20,752 nucleotides of DNA from Pseudomonadota bacterium (GTDB lineage: Bacteria > Pseudomonadota > Gammaproteobacteria > Xanthomonadales > Xanthomonadaceae), in assembly GCA_023395465.1 (NCBI GenBank), contig JAEWZE010000202.1, positions 1 to 20,752 on the forward strand, read 5' to 3'. Below the pieces are notes generated by a model, which did not search any database, was not told where the DNA came from, and saw only the letters and a program-made list of their open reading frames with translations. Numbering within the stretch: the first letter of the stretch is position 1; each line of letters begins with the position of its first letter. The position numbers and the translations under genes were made by a program. This document shows, piece after piece, positions 6,545-15,579 of the stretch.

Positions 6545-7207
6545 CTAGTGTTCGGCCCCGCCCGGAACCGGCAGGTCGACCGGGTGGGCCAGCGCGGCCT
6601 CGAGCGCGATGCGCACGCCCTCGGCCATGGCGGCCACCGGCATCCCGGGTTCGCCAGGACGCCGTGCGGCCTGTTCTTCCGACCAGGGCACGTGGATGAA
6701 GCCGCCGCGCACGCCCTTGCGCCGCCGCAGCGCATGCATCAGGCCGTAGAACACGTGGTTGCAGACGAAGGTGCCGGCGGTCTGCGAGACCGAGGCCGGG
6801 ATGCCGGCGGCGTCCAGCGCCATCCGCATCGCCTTGACCGGCAGGCCGGTGAAATAGGCCGCGGGACCGCCGCCCACGACCGGCGTGTCCACCGGCTGCG
6901 CGCCGGCGTTGTCCGGAATGCGCGCGTCGTCGACGTTGATGGCGATGCGTTCGAGCGAGAGGCCCGCGCGCCCGCCCGCCTGGCCCAGGCAGACCACCAG
7001 CGCCGGCCGGGTCTGCCGGATCGCGCGCCGCAGCGCCTGCAGCGACTGGCCGAAGACCACCGGCAACTCGCGTCCGACGATGCGGTGCCCGGCAAGCATC
7101 CACCCGTCCAGGGCACGCACCACCGCCTGGCTGGGGTTGGTGTCGTCGCCGTCGAACGGCTCGAAGCCGGTCAGCAGCACGGTGGGCGGGTTGGCTGCGC
7201 GGATCAT
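6545..7207 (-). CDS. pcp: Pyrrolidone-carboxylate (pyroglutamyl) peptidase Pcp
   Basis: A 220-residue cysteine peptidase (family C15) that removes N-terminal pyroglutamate from peptides. The catalytic triad is visible as Glu86 (LERIAIN), Cys149 (TAGTFVCNH) and His172 (GFIHVPW). The N-terminal VLLTGFEPFDGDDTNPS is the family signature. No signal peptide is present, so it works in the cytoplasm. The start ATG shares its first base with the TGA of DUF979 (TGATG), so translation is probably coupled. It is the last gene of the six-gene 5-oxoproline block, where its product, 5-oxoproline, is the substrate of PxpABC encoded upstream. The C-terminal tail after about 205 is short and variable. Confidence 0.96.
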   Translation of the reverse strand: MIRAANPPTVLLTGFEPFDGDDTNPSQAVVRALDGWMLAGHRIVGRELPVVFGQSLQALRRAIRQTRPALVVCLGQAGGRAGLSLERIAINVDDARIPDNAGAQPVDTPVVGGGPAAYFTGLPVKAMRMALDAAGIPASVSQTAGTFVCNHVFYGLMHALRRRKGVRGGFIHVPWSEEQAARRPGEPGMPVAAMAEGVRIALEAALAHPVDLPVPGGAEH

Positions 7208-8160
7208 CAGCGGAATACGATCAGGTACATCAGCGCGATATTGCACGCCAGCAGCGGCAGCGCGGTGGCGACCTGCTGGCGGATCACCGCATTGGGATCG
7301 CGCAGCTCCAGCAGGGCGGCCGGCACGAGGTTGAAGTTGGCCGCCATCGGCGTGAGCAGCGTGCCGCAGTAGCCCGACAGCATGCCGATCGCCGCGAGCG
7401 AGGCGGCATCGGCGCCGTGCATCTGTACCAGCAGCGGCAGTCCGATCCCGGCGGTCATCACCGGGAACGCGGCGAAGGCGTTGCCCATGACCATGGTGAA
7501 GGCTGCCATGCCCAGCGCATAGGCCAGCACCACGACGAAGCGGTTCTCCACCGGGATCAGCATGCGGATCAGTCCGGCCACCGCGTCGCCCACGCCGGTG
7601 GCGGCGAACACGCTGCCCAGCGTGGCCAGCAGCAGCGGCAGCAGCGCGGCCCAGCCGATCGCATCCAGCAGCCGTCGCGACTGCTCGATCGCCGCAGCCG
7701 GCGCGCTGCGCGTCATCAGCAGCGCGGCGGCCACCGCCACCACGCAGGCCACGCCCAGGCCGACCAGGGTAGTGAGCTGCGCGCCGAACACGCGCATGCC
7801 GCCGACCTGCAGGTCCGCCAGCGGGACTGCGACCAGCACCGCCACCAGCGGGATCAGCAGCGCCGGGAAGAACAGCCGGTTGCCCAGGCGCCGCGCCGAA
7901 GCCTCGCGCGTGGCCGGCGTGCCTTCGTCGCATCGTCCACGGCCCAGCCCGCCGAAGCCAGCCAGGCAGGCGAGCGCCACCACGATGCTGCCGACCACCG
8001 CCGCGGGCATGCGATCTGCCGCCAGCATCGTCGCCGCCACCAGGCCCCAGAACAGGCCGTTGGCCAGGCGGCGCGGATTGCTGCGGTCGCGCACGGCGCG
8101 CAGCGCGCTCCACAGCAGGTAGCCGCCGACCAGCCAGTAGATCCACTGCAGGTCGATCAT
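7207..8160 (-). CDS. DUF979 membrane protein, putative transporter subunit
   Basis: A 317-residue polytopic membrane protein with about eight to nine hydrophobic segments, recognised as DUF979. The most conserved-looking part is GNAFAAFPVMTAGIG (226-240) followed by SGYCGTLLTPMAANFNLVPA (262-281), which resembles the re-entrant loops of ion-transporter-type carriers. Its ATG overlaps the end of DUF969 by four bases (ATGA), and its own stop overlaps the start of pcp. Lying between DUF969 and Pcp in a 5-oxoproline operon, it is best explained as one half of a carrier for 5-oxoproline or pyroglutamyl peptides. That role is inferred from context; the reaction and coupling ion are not known. Confidence 0.85.
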   Translation of the reverse strand: MIDLQWIYWLVGGYLLWSALRAVRDRSNPRRLANGLFWGLVAATMLAADRMPAAVVGSIVVALACLAGFGGLGRGRCDEGTPATREASARRLGNRLFFPALLIPLVAVLVAVPLADLQVGGMRVFGAQLTTLVGLGVACVVAVAAALLMTRSAPAAAIEQSRRLLDAIGWAALLPLLLATLGSVFAATGVGDAVAGLIRMLIPVENRFVVVLAYALGMAAFTMVMGNAFAAFPVMTAGIGLPLLVQMHGADAASLAAIGMLSGYCGTLLTPMAANFNLVPAALLELRDPNAVIRQQVATALPLLACNIALMYLIVFR

Positions 8161-8879
8161 CCGACCTCTCCCGGGCGCTGTCCGCCGGCATCGCCGCGCG
8201 CGCCGATGGCCGCGGCCTCGCGTTGCAGGCGCCGGTCGAGCCGCGCCAGCCGCCAGCCGTGGATGAGGAAGGCGCACAACGCGGTCGGAATCCCCCACAG
8301 CGCGATGTGCAGTGGTTCCAGCACGATGCCGTGTTCGGCATAGAAGCCCTGCATCAGCAGCACGGCGCCGAAGGCGATGAAGATGTCCTCGCCGAAGAAC
8401 AGGCCGACGTTGTCGGTCGCCGCCGACAGCGCCTTCAGGCGCTCGCGACTGTCTTCCGGCAGCGGCCCGTGGCGCGCCTCTGCAGCGGCCTCGGCCATCG
8501 GCGCCAGCAGCGGGCGCACCGTCTGCGGATGTCCGCCCAGGCTGGTCAGGCCCAGCGCCGAGGCGATCTGGCGCGCGCCGAGGTAGGAGATCAGCAGGCG
8601 GCCGGCGGTCGCCCCGCGCAGGCGCCGGATCCAGGCCTGGGCGTGCTCCTTCAGGCCGTGGCGCTCGAGCAGGCCGATCACCGGCAGGGTCAGCAGGAAC
8701 ACCGTCAGGTAGCGCTGCTTGGTGAACGCCTCGCCCAGCAGCTCCAGCACCTGCAGCGGCGTGCGCCCGGAGACCAGGCCGGTGACCAGTCCGGCGGCCA
8801 CCACGATCAGGGCCGGGTTGAGGCGCAGCGCGAAGCCGGCCACGACCAGGGCGATGCCGAGCAGTGGCCAGTAGCTCAT
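8157..8879 (-). CDS. DUF969 membrane protein, putative transporter subunit
   Basis: A 240-residue membrane protein of the DUF969 family, always remembered beside DUF979. Hydrophobic segments lie at about 5-37, 56-72, 95-112, 158-180 and 190-206. Two motifs stand out: LGLTSLGGHPQTVRPLLAPM (109-128) and TDNVGLFFGEDIFIAFG (155-171). The last 30 residues are charged and probably cytoplasmic. The ATG overlaps the pxpA stop by four bases (ATGA), and its stop overlaps the DUF979 start in the same way. I infer that DUF969 and DUF979 together make one carrier, with each gene supplying about half. No function has been proved from this sequence. Confidence 0.85.
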   Translation of the reverse strand: MSYWPLLGIALVVAGFALRLNPALIVVAAGLVTGLVSGRTPLQVLELLGEAFTKQRYLTVFLLTLPVIGLLERHGLKEHAQAWIRRLRGATAGRLLISYLGARQIASALGLTSLGGHPQTVRPLLAPMAEAAAEARHGPLPEDSRERLKALSAATDNVGLFFGEDIFIAFGAVLLMQGFYAEHGIVLEPLHIALWGIPTALCAFLIHGWRLARLDRRLQREAAAIGARGDAGGQRPGEVG

Positions 8880-9640
8880 CGGGTCGATCCCCGGGCGCCG
8901 GGCGGCAGGATGGCGAGGCCGTCGCTGCGCAGCGCATCGCGCAGGGCGGCGGCGAACGCCGCGGCGTCGGGCCGGTCGCCGTGCAGGCACAGCGTGTCGG
9001 CACGGATCGGCACGGCCTGGCCGTCGATCGCGCGCACGTGGCCGGTCCGCAGCATGGTGCGCACCTGCGCCAGCGCATCGTCCAGCCGTTCGAGCACCGC
9101 GCCGGGCTGGCCGCGCGGGACCAGGCTGCCGTCGGCGGCGTAGGCGCGCTCGGCGAACACTTCCTCGGCCACCGGCAGGCCGAGCCGTCGGCCCGCCCGC
9201 GCCAGCTGCGAGCCGGCCAGGGCGTACAGGTGCAGGCCTTCGCCGCTGTCGCGCACGGCCTGCGCGACCGCCGCTGCGACCGACGCGTCGCGCGCGGCCA
9301 GGTTGTACAGCGCGCCATGCGGCTTGACGTGGGCGAGGCCGGCGCCGGCCTGCACGCACAGCGCTGCCAGCAGGCCGACCTGCCCGCGGACCAGGGCGTA
9401 CACCCCGTCCGCCGGCAGCGGCAGTTCGCGCCGGCCGAAATGCTCGCGGTCGACGAACGAGGGATGGGCGCCGATGGCCACGCCGTGGCGCAGGCACAGC
9501 GCGATGGCCTCGCGCATGCTCGACGCGTCGCCGGCGTGACCGCCGGTGGCGATGCTGGCCGAACTGATGCAGGGCACGATGGCTGCGTCGTCGCCGCAGC
9601 CTTCGCCGAGGTCGCAGTTGAAGTCGATGCGCGCGCTCAT
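8876..9640 (-). CDS. pxpA: 5-oxoprolinase subunit PxpA (LamB/YcsF family)
   Basis: A 254-residue LamB/YcsF family protein, the subunit of the three-part bacterial 5-oxoprolinase that with PxpB and PxpC turns 5-oxoproline, ATP and water into glutamate, ADP and phosphate. Conserved blocks are DFNCDLGEG (6-14), GAHPSFVD (57-64) with FGRR (68-71), HVKPHGALYN (104-113), DGSLVPRG (170-177) and LCLHGD (217-222). The stretch after LGEG is shorter than in E. coli PxpA. The ATG overlaps the pxpC stop by four bases, and the pxpA stop overlaps the DUF969 start. Complete, cytoplasmic, and in the middle of the operon. Confidence 0.95.
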   Translation of the reverse strand: MSARIDFNCDLGEGCGDDAAIVPCISSASIATGGHAGDASSMREAIALCLRHGVAIGAHPSFVDREHFGRRELPLPADGVYALVRGQVGLLAALCVQAGAGLAHVKPHGALYNLAARDASVAAAVAQAVRDSGEGLHLYALAGSQLARAGRRLGLPVAEEVFAERAYAADGSLVPRGQPGAVLERLDDALAQVRTMLRTGHVRAIDGQAVPIRADTLCLHGDRPDAAAFAAALRDALRSDGLAILPPGARGSTR

Positions 9641-10608
9641 GGCGTGCGGCCCCTCGCGTCGATCGCCAGGGCGATGCGGTGCAGGCGCTGGCGCTGTTCG
9701 GCATTGGCCTGGCGGGCTTCGGCCGGCGTGCAGGGCAGGAAGCGCAGTCGCGCCCCGGGCCGCATCTGCGCCAGCAGCGGGAAGTCGGCGCGCGGCACGT
9801 GGCCGACGCACGGGTAGCCGCCGTGGGTCTGGGCGTCGGCCAGCAGCACGATCGGGCAGCCGTCCGGCGGCAGCTGCACGGTGCCGGGCGCGACCGGTTC
9901 GGAAATGCGTTCCGGCCCGTCGGCCAGGGCCAGCGGCGGCCCCTGCAGGCGCAGGCCCTGGCGGTTGCTGCGCGCGTCCACCTGCCAGGTAGTGTTGGCG
10001 AGTCCTTCGACGGCGTCGGCGCCGGGCAGCAGGCGGATCGTGCAGGGTTCGCCCGGCGGATGGACGTAGGGCAGGGGATTGGCGTCGATCCACCACGGCG
10101 CCACCTGCAGGCGGCGGGCACGCGAACCCGGATGCGCCGCGACCGCCAGCCGGTCCCCGGCGCGCAGCGCGCGCCCGTCGACGCCGCCGAAACCGCCGCG
10201 CAGGTCCGTGCTGGCGCTGCCGAGCACCGCTGGGACCTGCAAACCCCCGGCGATCGCCAGATAGCTGCGCGCGCCGTCGCGACAGGCGCCCAGGGCCAGG
10301 CGGGTGCCGGCCGGCAGGTCCACCGGACGATTGCCGGGGAGGGCCACGCCGCCTGCCCGCGCGTCGATGCCGGCGCCGCAGATCGCGATGCGCGCCGCGC
10401 GCGCGAAGTGCAGTGAGGGACCGGCCAGGGCGATCTCCAGCGCGGCGCTGCCGGCCTCGTTGCCGACCAGCAGGTTGGCCAGCGCATGCGCCCAGGGATC
10501 GACTGCGCCGCCGCTGGCCACGCCGAGATGGCGCAGGCCATGCCGTGGCGCGCCCTGCACCGTGGTCAGCAGGCCGGCGGACTCGACATCGATGATGTCG
10601 CTAGCCAT
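9637..10608 (-). CDS. pxpC: 5-oxoprolinase subunit PxpC (KipA-like, biotin-dependent carboxyltransferase-type fold)
   Basis: A 323-residue protein of the KipA/allophanate hydrolase subunit 2 family, now known as the PxpC part of 5-oxoprolinase. The N-terminal block GLLTTVQGAPRHGLRHLGV, then SGGAVDPWAHALANLLVGNE, matches the family, although GAPRHG replaces the more common DxGRxG. Near the C-terminus, LLADAQTHGGYPCVGHV and ADFPLLAQMRPG are also typical. Databases often call such proteins biotin-dependent carboxyltransferases or urea carboxylase-like; the PxpA and PxpB neighbours make 5-oxoprolinase the better call. The start overlaps pxpB by eight bases and the stop overlaps pxpA by four. Confidence 0.94.
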   Translation of the reverse strand: MASDIIDVESAGLLTTVQGAPRHGLRHLGVASGGAVDPWAHALANLLVGNEAGSAALEIALAGPSLHFARAARIAICGAGIDARAGGVALPGNRPVDLPAGTRLALGACRDGARSYLAIAGGLQVPAVLGSASTDLRGGFGGVDGRALRAGDRLAVAAHPGSRARRLQVAPWWIDANPLPYVHPPGEPCTIRLLPGADAVEGLANTTWQVDARSNRQGLRLQGPPLALADGPERISEPVAPGTVQLPPDGCPIVLLADAQTHGGYPCVGHVPRADFPLLAQMRPGARLRFLPCTPAEARQANAEQRQRLHRIALAIDARGRTP

Positions 10609-11338
10609 GCGCCACCACCGCGCCCGGATCCAGCCGCCGGTACTCGGCCAGCGTCACGGCAACGAAACGCACCGGCTGGCCCGGCCGCAGCAGGCTGGGC
10701 GGATCGCGATGCGGATCGAACAGACGCAGCGGCGTGCGCCCGATCAGCTGCCAGCCGCCGGGACTGTCGCCGGGATAGATGCCGGTCTGGCTGCCGCCGA
10801 TGCCGACGCTGCCGGCAGGGACGCGCACCCGCGGCGTGGCATGGCGCGGCGTGGCCAGGACCGGGTCCAGGCCCAGCAGGTAAGGAAAGCCAGGTGCGAA
10901 GCCGATCATGGCCACGGTGTAGTCGCCGGCGCTGTGGCGGGCCACCATCTCGTTCGAGGAGATGCCGGCCTGGCGGGCGACGGCATCGAGGTCGGGCGCG
11001 CAAGCGCGGTCGTAGCAGACCGGGATCTCCAAGGCGGCCACGTCCGCGCGCGCGGCGATGCCTGCCTCTTCGGGCAGTCGCGCCAGCCAGTCGCCGACCA
11101 GGTCCAGCGCGAAGCGGTCGCGCGCCTGCGCATGCGCCGGATCGACGAACAGCGCGAGCGCCGCATAGGCCGGCACGATGTCGTGCAACCACGGCGGCCG
11201 TATCGCGTCGATGCGCGCCGCAAGTGCGTGCACCTCGCGATTGAGCTGTGGGTCGATGCGCGCGCCCAGGCGCAGCAGCACGGCCTCTTCACCGAGCGCC
11301 TCCAGCGTCCAGGATGCGGCGTTCAGGGCGAGGGCCAT
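10601..11338 (-). CDS. pxpB: 5-oxoprolinase subunit PxpB (KipI-like)
   Basis: A 245-residue KipI/allophanate hydrolase subunit 1 family protein, the PxpB part of 5-oxoprolinase. The key block is GFAPGFPYLLGL (146-157), followed by PRVRVPAGSVGIGG and IYPGDSPGGWQLIGRTP (187-203). It is the first gene of the tight six-gene block; a 128-base gap separates it from the DUF853 gene upstream. I see no convincing promoter or Shine-Dalgarno site before the ATG at 11336-11338, so the exact start is less sure than the frame. In Bacillus the homologue KipI was first described as a sporulation kinase inhibitor; the neighbours here point to metabolism instead. Confidence 0.93.
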   Translation of the reverse strand: MALALNAASWTLEALGEEAVLLRLGARIDPQLNREVHALAARIDAIRPPWLHDIVPAYAALALFVDPAHAQARDRFALDLVGDWLARLPEEAGIAARADVAALEIPVCYDRACAPDLDAVARQAGISSNEMVARHSAGDYTVAMIGFAPGFPYLLGLDPVLATPRHATPRVRVPAGSVGIGGSQTGIYPGDSPGGWQLIGRTPLRLFDPHRDPPSLLRPGQPVRFVAVTLAEYRRLDPGAVVAHG

Positions 11339-11466
11339 GACCGGCTCAACGACGCGCTGGCCGGACGGTGAGGGCAGGCGTCGCGCTTGCAGGCGGGCCG
11401 TCCGCGCGTCCCGTCGCTGCAGCTTGCGATGTCCGGAACGGCCTCATCGAAGGACGGCGCCCCGCT
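11339..11466. other. 128-base gap upstream of the 5-oxoproline operon
   Basis: This gap must hold the operon promoter if there is one separate from the DUF853 gene. I find no clear -10/-35 pair on the minus strand. The only structure noted is the imperfect palindrome TCGCTGCAGCTTGCGA around 11413-11428, a possible regulator site. Confidence 0.3.
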
Positions 11467-12966
<1,500 letters not shown>

Positions 12967-12998
12967 GCGCGTGTCCGTGTCCCCGATCGATTGTGGCG

Positions 12999-13004
12999 AT
13001 TCTA
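12999..13004 (-). promoter_or_regulatory. Candidate -10 box of the DUF853 gene (TAGAAT)
   Basis: On the minus strand GGGCTAGAATCG holds TAGAAT (5 of 6), 32 bases before the ATG. The context GGCTAGAATC is the same as at the DLH promoter. No -35 box is clear. Confidence 0.4.
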
Positions 13005-13145
13005 GCCCTGCGCGGCGCCCGCCACGCCGGGGGTGCACCCGCAGCGGCGCGTCGTGTGCGGATCGCGCGGAACAGGCCGGCGTTCCTTGTGGCACCTGGC
13101 GCCAGCGGCTACCCTGCCGGCCCCTTCCGCGGTCCCCGGTGGTCG

Positions 13146-14705
13146 ATGTCGTTCCTGTCCATGCCTGCGCTGCGCGGCCTGCTGCTGGCCAGCGCCCTCG
13201 TGCTCGCCGTCGTTCCTTCCCTCGCGCAGGCGCAGTCCAGGCGCACCGTGGCCGCGATCGACGCGCTCAACCAGCGCATGGCGGCCGCGGAGACGCGCTG
13301 GCGCGAGGCGCTGGTGAAGATCGGCAACAGCGATCCGGCCGGGCTGGACGAGAGCAACGCCGCGCTCGAGGACATGGAGGACGTGATCGTCGAGTGCGGC
13401 AAGCTCAAGGGCTGCCAGACCGGCAACCTGCTGGCCAGCTACAAGCGCCTGCTCAAGGCGCAGGCCGACGCCGCGGCCGGCCTTGGCGGGGAGGGCGTGG
13501 ACGATGCGCCGGGCGAGGACGGGGTCCTGCCGACGGGGGAGGTGCCCGAAAGTGCCACCGCGGCCTCGCTGCTGGCCGCGGAGGATCGCCGCTTCCTCGA
13601 ACTGGTGAAGATGAACCCGGCGGTGCAGGCCGGCATCCGCCGCTGGCTGACCGACATGCGCGTGGCGCTGATCACCAGCCATGAGAACTTCCAGTACATG
13701 CAGCACCTGATGTCGCCGGCGTTCAAGCGCCGCGGCCTGCCCGAGGCGCTGCTGTTCGGCATCCTGGCCAAGGAATCCAACGGCCGCGTGCATTCGCGTT
13801 CGCGCGCAGGCGCGGCCGGACCGCTGCAGTTCATGCCGGCCACCGGCAGCCGCCTGGGCCTGGGTCCCGACGGACGCGGCTTCGACACGCGTTACGACCC
13901 GCGCGCCTCGGCCGATGCCGCCGCGGTGTACCTGGGCGAGCGCTACGCCGAACTGGGCGGCGACAACATCGAGTTGTGGCTGGCGGCCTACAACGGCGGC
14001 GAGGGCAGGGCGCGGCGCGTCCATCGCGAATTCGCCGGGCGCAGCTTCTGGGAACCGGACGTGTTCGGCCAGTTCCCGCCCGAAACCCGCGACTACGTGC
14101 CGATGGTGATCGCCGCGGCGTGGCTGTACCTGCATCCGCGCGAGTACGGGCTGGTGTTCCCGCGCGTGGACACGCGCCCGGCGACGATCGAACTCAAGCG
14201 TCCGGCCTCGATCTACGAGCTGACCATCTGCCTGGGCAACGGCAATACCCGCGACGGCTACATGCGCGTGCTGCGCAACCTCAACCCGCAGTACGAGGCC
14301 GAGGCGTGGATCCCGGCCGGGACCCGGCTCAACGGCACCGTGCGCATGGCCGGGCTGTACGAGCGCTGGTGCACGCGGGGCGCACGCGCCGACCTGGCCC
14401 GCCAGCTGGTGAACAGCGATCCCTCGACCGCCACCGTGCGCGTGGGCGATGTCGAAACGGTGACCCTGCCTGACGGCACGGTGATCCAGCAGGCCGTGGC
14501 CGTCGTGCCGGCCACGCCGGCTCCTGCGCCGGCGCCGGCGCCCGCCGCGCCGCGGACCCATCGCGTGGCCGCGGGCGAAACGCTGGTGGCGATCGCCCGG
14601 CGCTACAGCTGCGACACCCGGTCGCTGGCGGCGGCCAACGGCATCAAGCCGCCGCGCTACGTCCTGCGCGCCGGCCAGACCCTGGAACTCGCGGGCTGCC
14701 GCTAG
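13146..14705 (+). CDS. MltD-like membrane-bound lytic transglycosylase with one LysM
   Basis: A 519-residue secreted or envelope-bound murein lytic transglycosylase, which cuts glycan strands to leave anhydromuramic ends. A Sec signal peptide covers 1-29 (cleavage likely after AQA). A helical, probably coiled-coil region lies at about 34-110, with a Cys84/Cys90 pair. The SLT domain begins near 185: Glu210 in ILAKESNGRVHS is the catalytic acid, with AGAAGPLQFMPATG (221-234) and AAYNGGEGRA typical of the family. A Pro/Ala linker (455-470) leads to one LysM (471-516), with Cys489 and Cys518 able to form a disulfide. E. coli MltD has a lipobox and two LysMs; neither a lipobox nor a second LysM is seen here. 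No strong Shine-Dalgarno site precedes the ATG. Confidence 0.9.
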   Translation: MSFLSMPALRGLLLASALVLAVVPSLAQAQSRRTVAAIDALNQRMAAAETRWREALVKIGNSDPAGLDESNAALEDMEDVIVECGKLKGCQTGNLLASYKRLLKAQADAAAGLGGEGVDDAPGEDGVLPTGEVPESATAASLLAAEDRRFLELVKMNPAVQAGIRRWLTDMRVALITSHENFQYMQHLMSPAFKRRGLPEALLFGILAKESNGRVHSRSRAGAAGPLQFMPATGSRLGLGPDGRGFDTRYDPRASADAAAVYLGERYAELGGDNIELWLAAYNGGEGRARRVHREFAGRSFWEPDVFGQFPPETRDYVPMVIAAAWLYLHPREYGLVFPRVDTRPATIELKRPASIYELTICLGNGNTRDGYMRVLRNLNPQYEAEAWIPAGTRLNGTVRMAGLYERWCTRGARADLARQLVNSDPSTATVRVGDVETVTLPDGTVIQQAVAVVPATPAPAPAPAPAAPRTHRVAAGETLVAIARRYSCDTRSLAAANGIKPPRYVLRAGQTLELAGCR

Positions 14706-14718
14706 GCGCGGCGGCAGC
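14695..14718. terminator. Hairpin at the MltD-like/psd convergent junction
   Basis: GCTGCCGC (14695-14702) pairs perfectly with GCGGCAGC (14711-14718) around an 8-base loop that contains the TAG stop of the transglycosylase. It ends 12 bases before the psd stop codon on the other strand. No T-tract; possible two-way terminator. Confidence 0.45.
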
Positions 14719-14730
14719 GGGGGAAGCCGG

Positions 14731-15579
14731 TCAGGCGGCGCTGCGCCGCGCCAGCACCTGGCCCAGGCGCACCGCGCTTTCGGCCTGCAGCGCCGGGTCC
14801 AGCTCGGCGACGCCGTCGGGCAGCAGCACGACGACCGTCGAGCCGTAGTTGAAGCGCGCCATTTCCTCGAAGCGCTCCAGCACGATCTGCTCGCTGGTCC
14901 AGTTCTTCGAGGTGATGCGGTCGCCGTAGGCGGGGATCTCCTCGCCGCTCCAGACCGTTTCCACGCCCGAGACCAGCAGCGCGCCGACCATCACCACGGC
15001 CATCGGCCCGAAGTCGGTGTCGAAATGGCAGACCAGCCGCTCGTTGCGCGCGAACAGGCGCGGCACCGACGCCACTGCGTCCGGCCCGACCGAGAACAGC
15101 CGGCCCGGCACGTGCACCGTTTCGAGCAGGCGCCCGGTCCAGGGCATGTGCACGCGGTGGTAGTCCTTCGGCGACAGGTACACCGTCGCGTAGCGGCCGT
15201 TGGCGTAGGGCGCGGCCGCGGACTCGCTGCCCAGCAGCTCGGCCGCGGTGAACGAACGGCCCTTGGCCTGGAAGATCCGACCCTGTTCGATGCGCCCGCA
15301 CTGGCTCACGCGGCCGTCGGCCGGCATCAGCAGCGCCCGCGGGTCGGGATCGGGCACACGCGCACCGGGCCTGAGCGCGCGGGTAAAGAAGGCGTTGAAG
15401 GTGGGATAGGCGCGCGGGTCGGATTCCTGCGCTTCGGACAGGTCCACGCCGAAGCGCCGCGTCACCGTGTCGATCAGCCAGGCCCGCGTGCGCGGGTTGT
15501 CCGAATAGGCCAGCGAACGCGCCAGCGACGACAGCAGCCGGTGCGGCAGGACCCAGGTCAGGGCGGTGACCAGGTTCAC
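14731..15579 (-). CDS. psd: Phosphatidylserine decarboxylase proenzyme
   Basis: A 282-residue proenzyme of the membrane-bound decarboxylase that makes phosphatidylethanolamine from phosphatidylserine. The self-cleavage site is YGST, with Ser247 becoming the pyruvoyl group of the small alpha chain; E. coli has LGST. The other members of the self-cleavage triad are Asp88 (MPADGR) and His144 (YHRVHMPW). Cleavage gives a beta chain of about 246 residues and an alpha chain of about 36. The GTG start at 15577-15579 overlaps the SCO1 stop by four bases (GTGA) and gives the expected N-terminus NLVTALTWVLPHRLLSSLA. It is probably translated with the SCO1 gene. Confidence 0.97.
   Translation of the reverse strand: MNLVTALTWVLPHRLLSSLARSLAYSDNPRTRAWLIDTVTRRFGVDLSEAQESDPRAYPTFNAFFTRALRPGARVPDPDPRALLMPADGRVSQCGRIEQGRIFQAKGRSFTAAELLGSESAAAPYANGRYATVYLSPKDYHRVHMPWTGRLLETVHVPGRLFSVGPDAVASVPRLFARNERLVCHFDTDFGPMAVVMVGALLVSGVETVWSGEEIPAYGDRITSKNWTSEQIVLERFEEMARFNYGSTVVVLLPDGVAELDPALQAESAVRLGQVLARRSAA

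Noticed and set aside
10601..11338. pxpB as a KipI-type sporulation kinase inhibitor, or pxpB and pxpC as urea amidolyase parts
   Set aside because: pxpA and pcp in the same operon, and no urea carboxylase domain, make 5-oxoprolinase the better reading.
12967..13095. A longer N-terminus for the DUF853 ATPase starting at 13095
   Set aside because: The added 43 residues look non-coding, and the candidate promoter box lies inside them; the start at 12966 gives the usual family N-terminus.
14519..14549. Short GC-rich repeat of Pro/Ala codons
   Set aside because: It encodes the flexible linker before the LysM of the transglycosylase; a common low-complexity linker, not a mobile or regulatory repeat.
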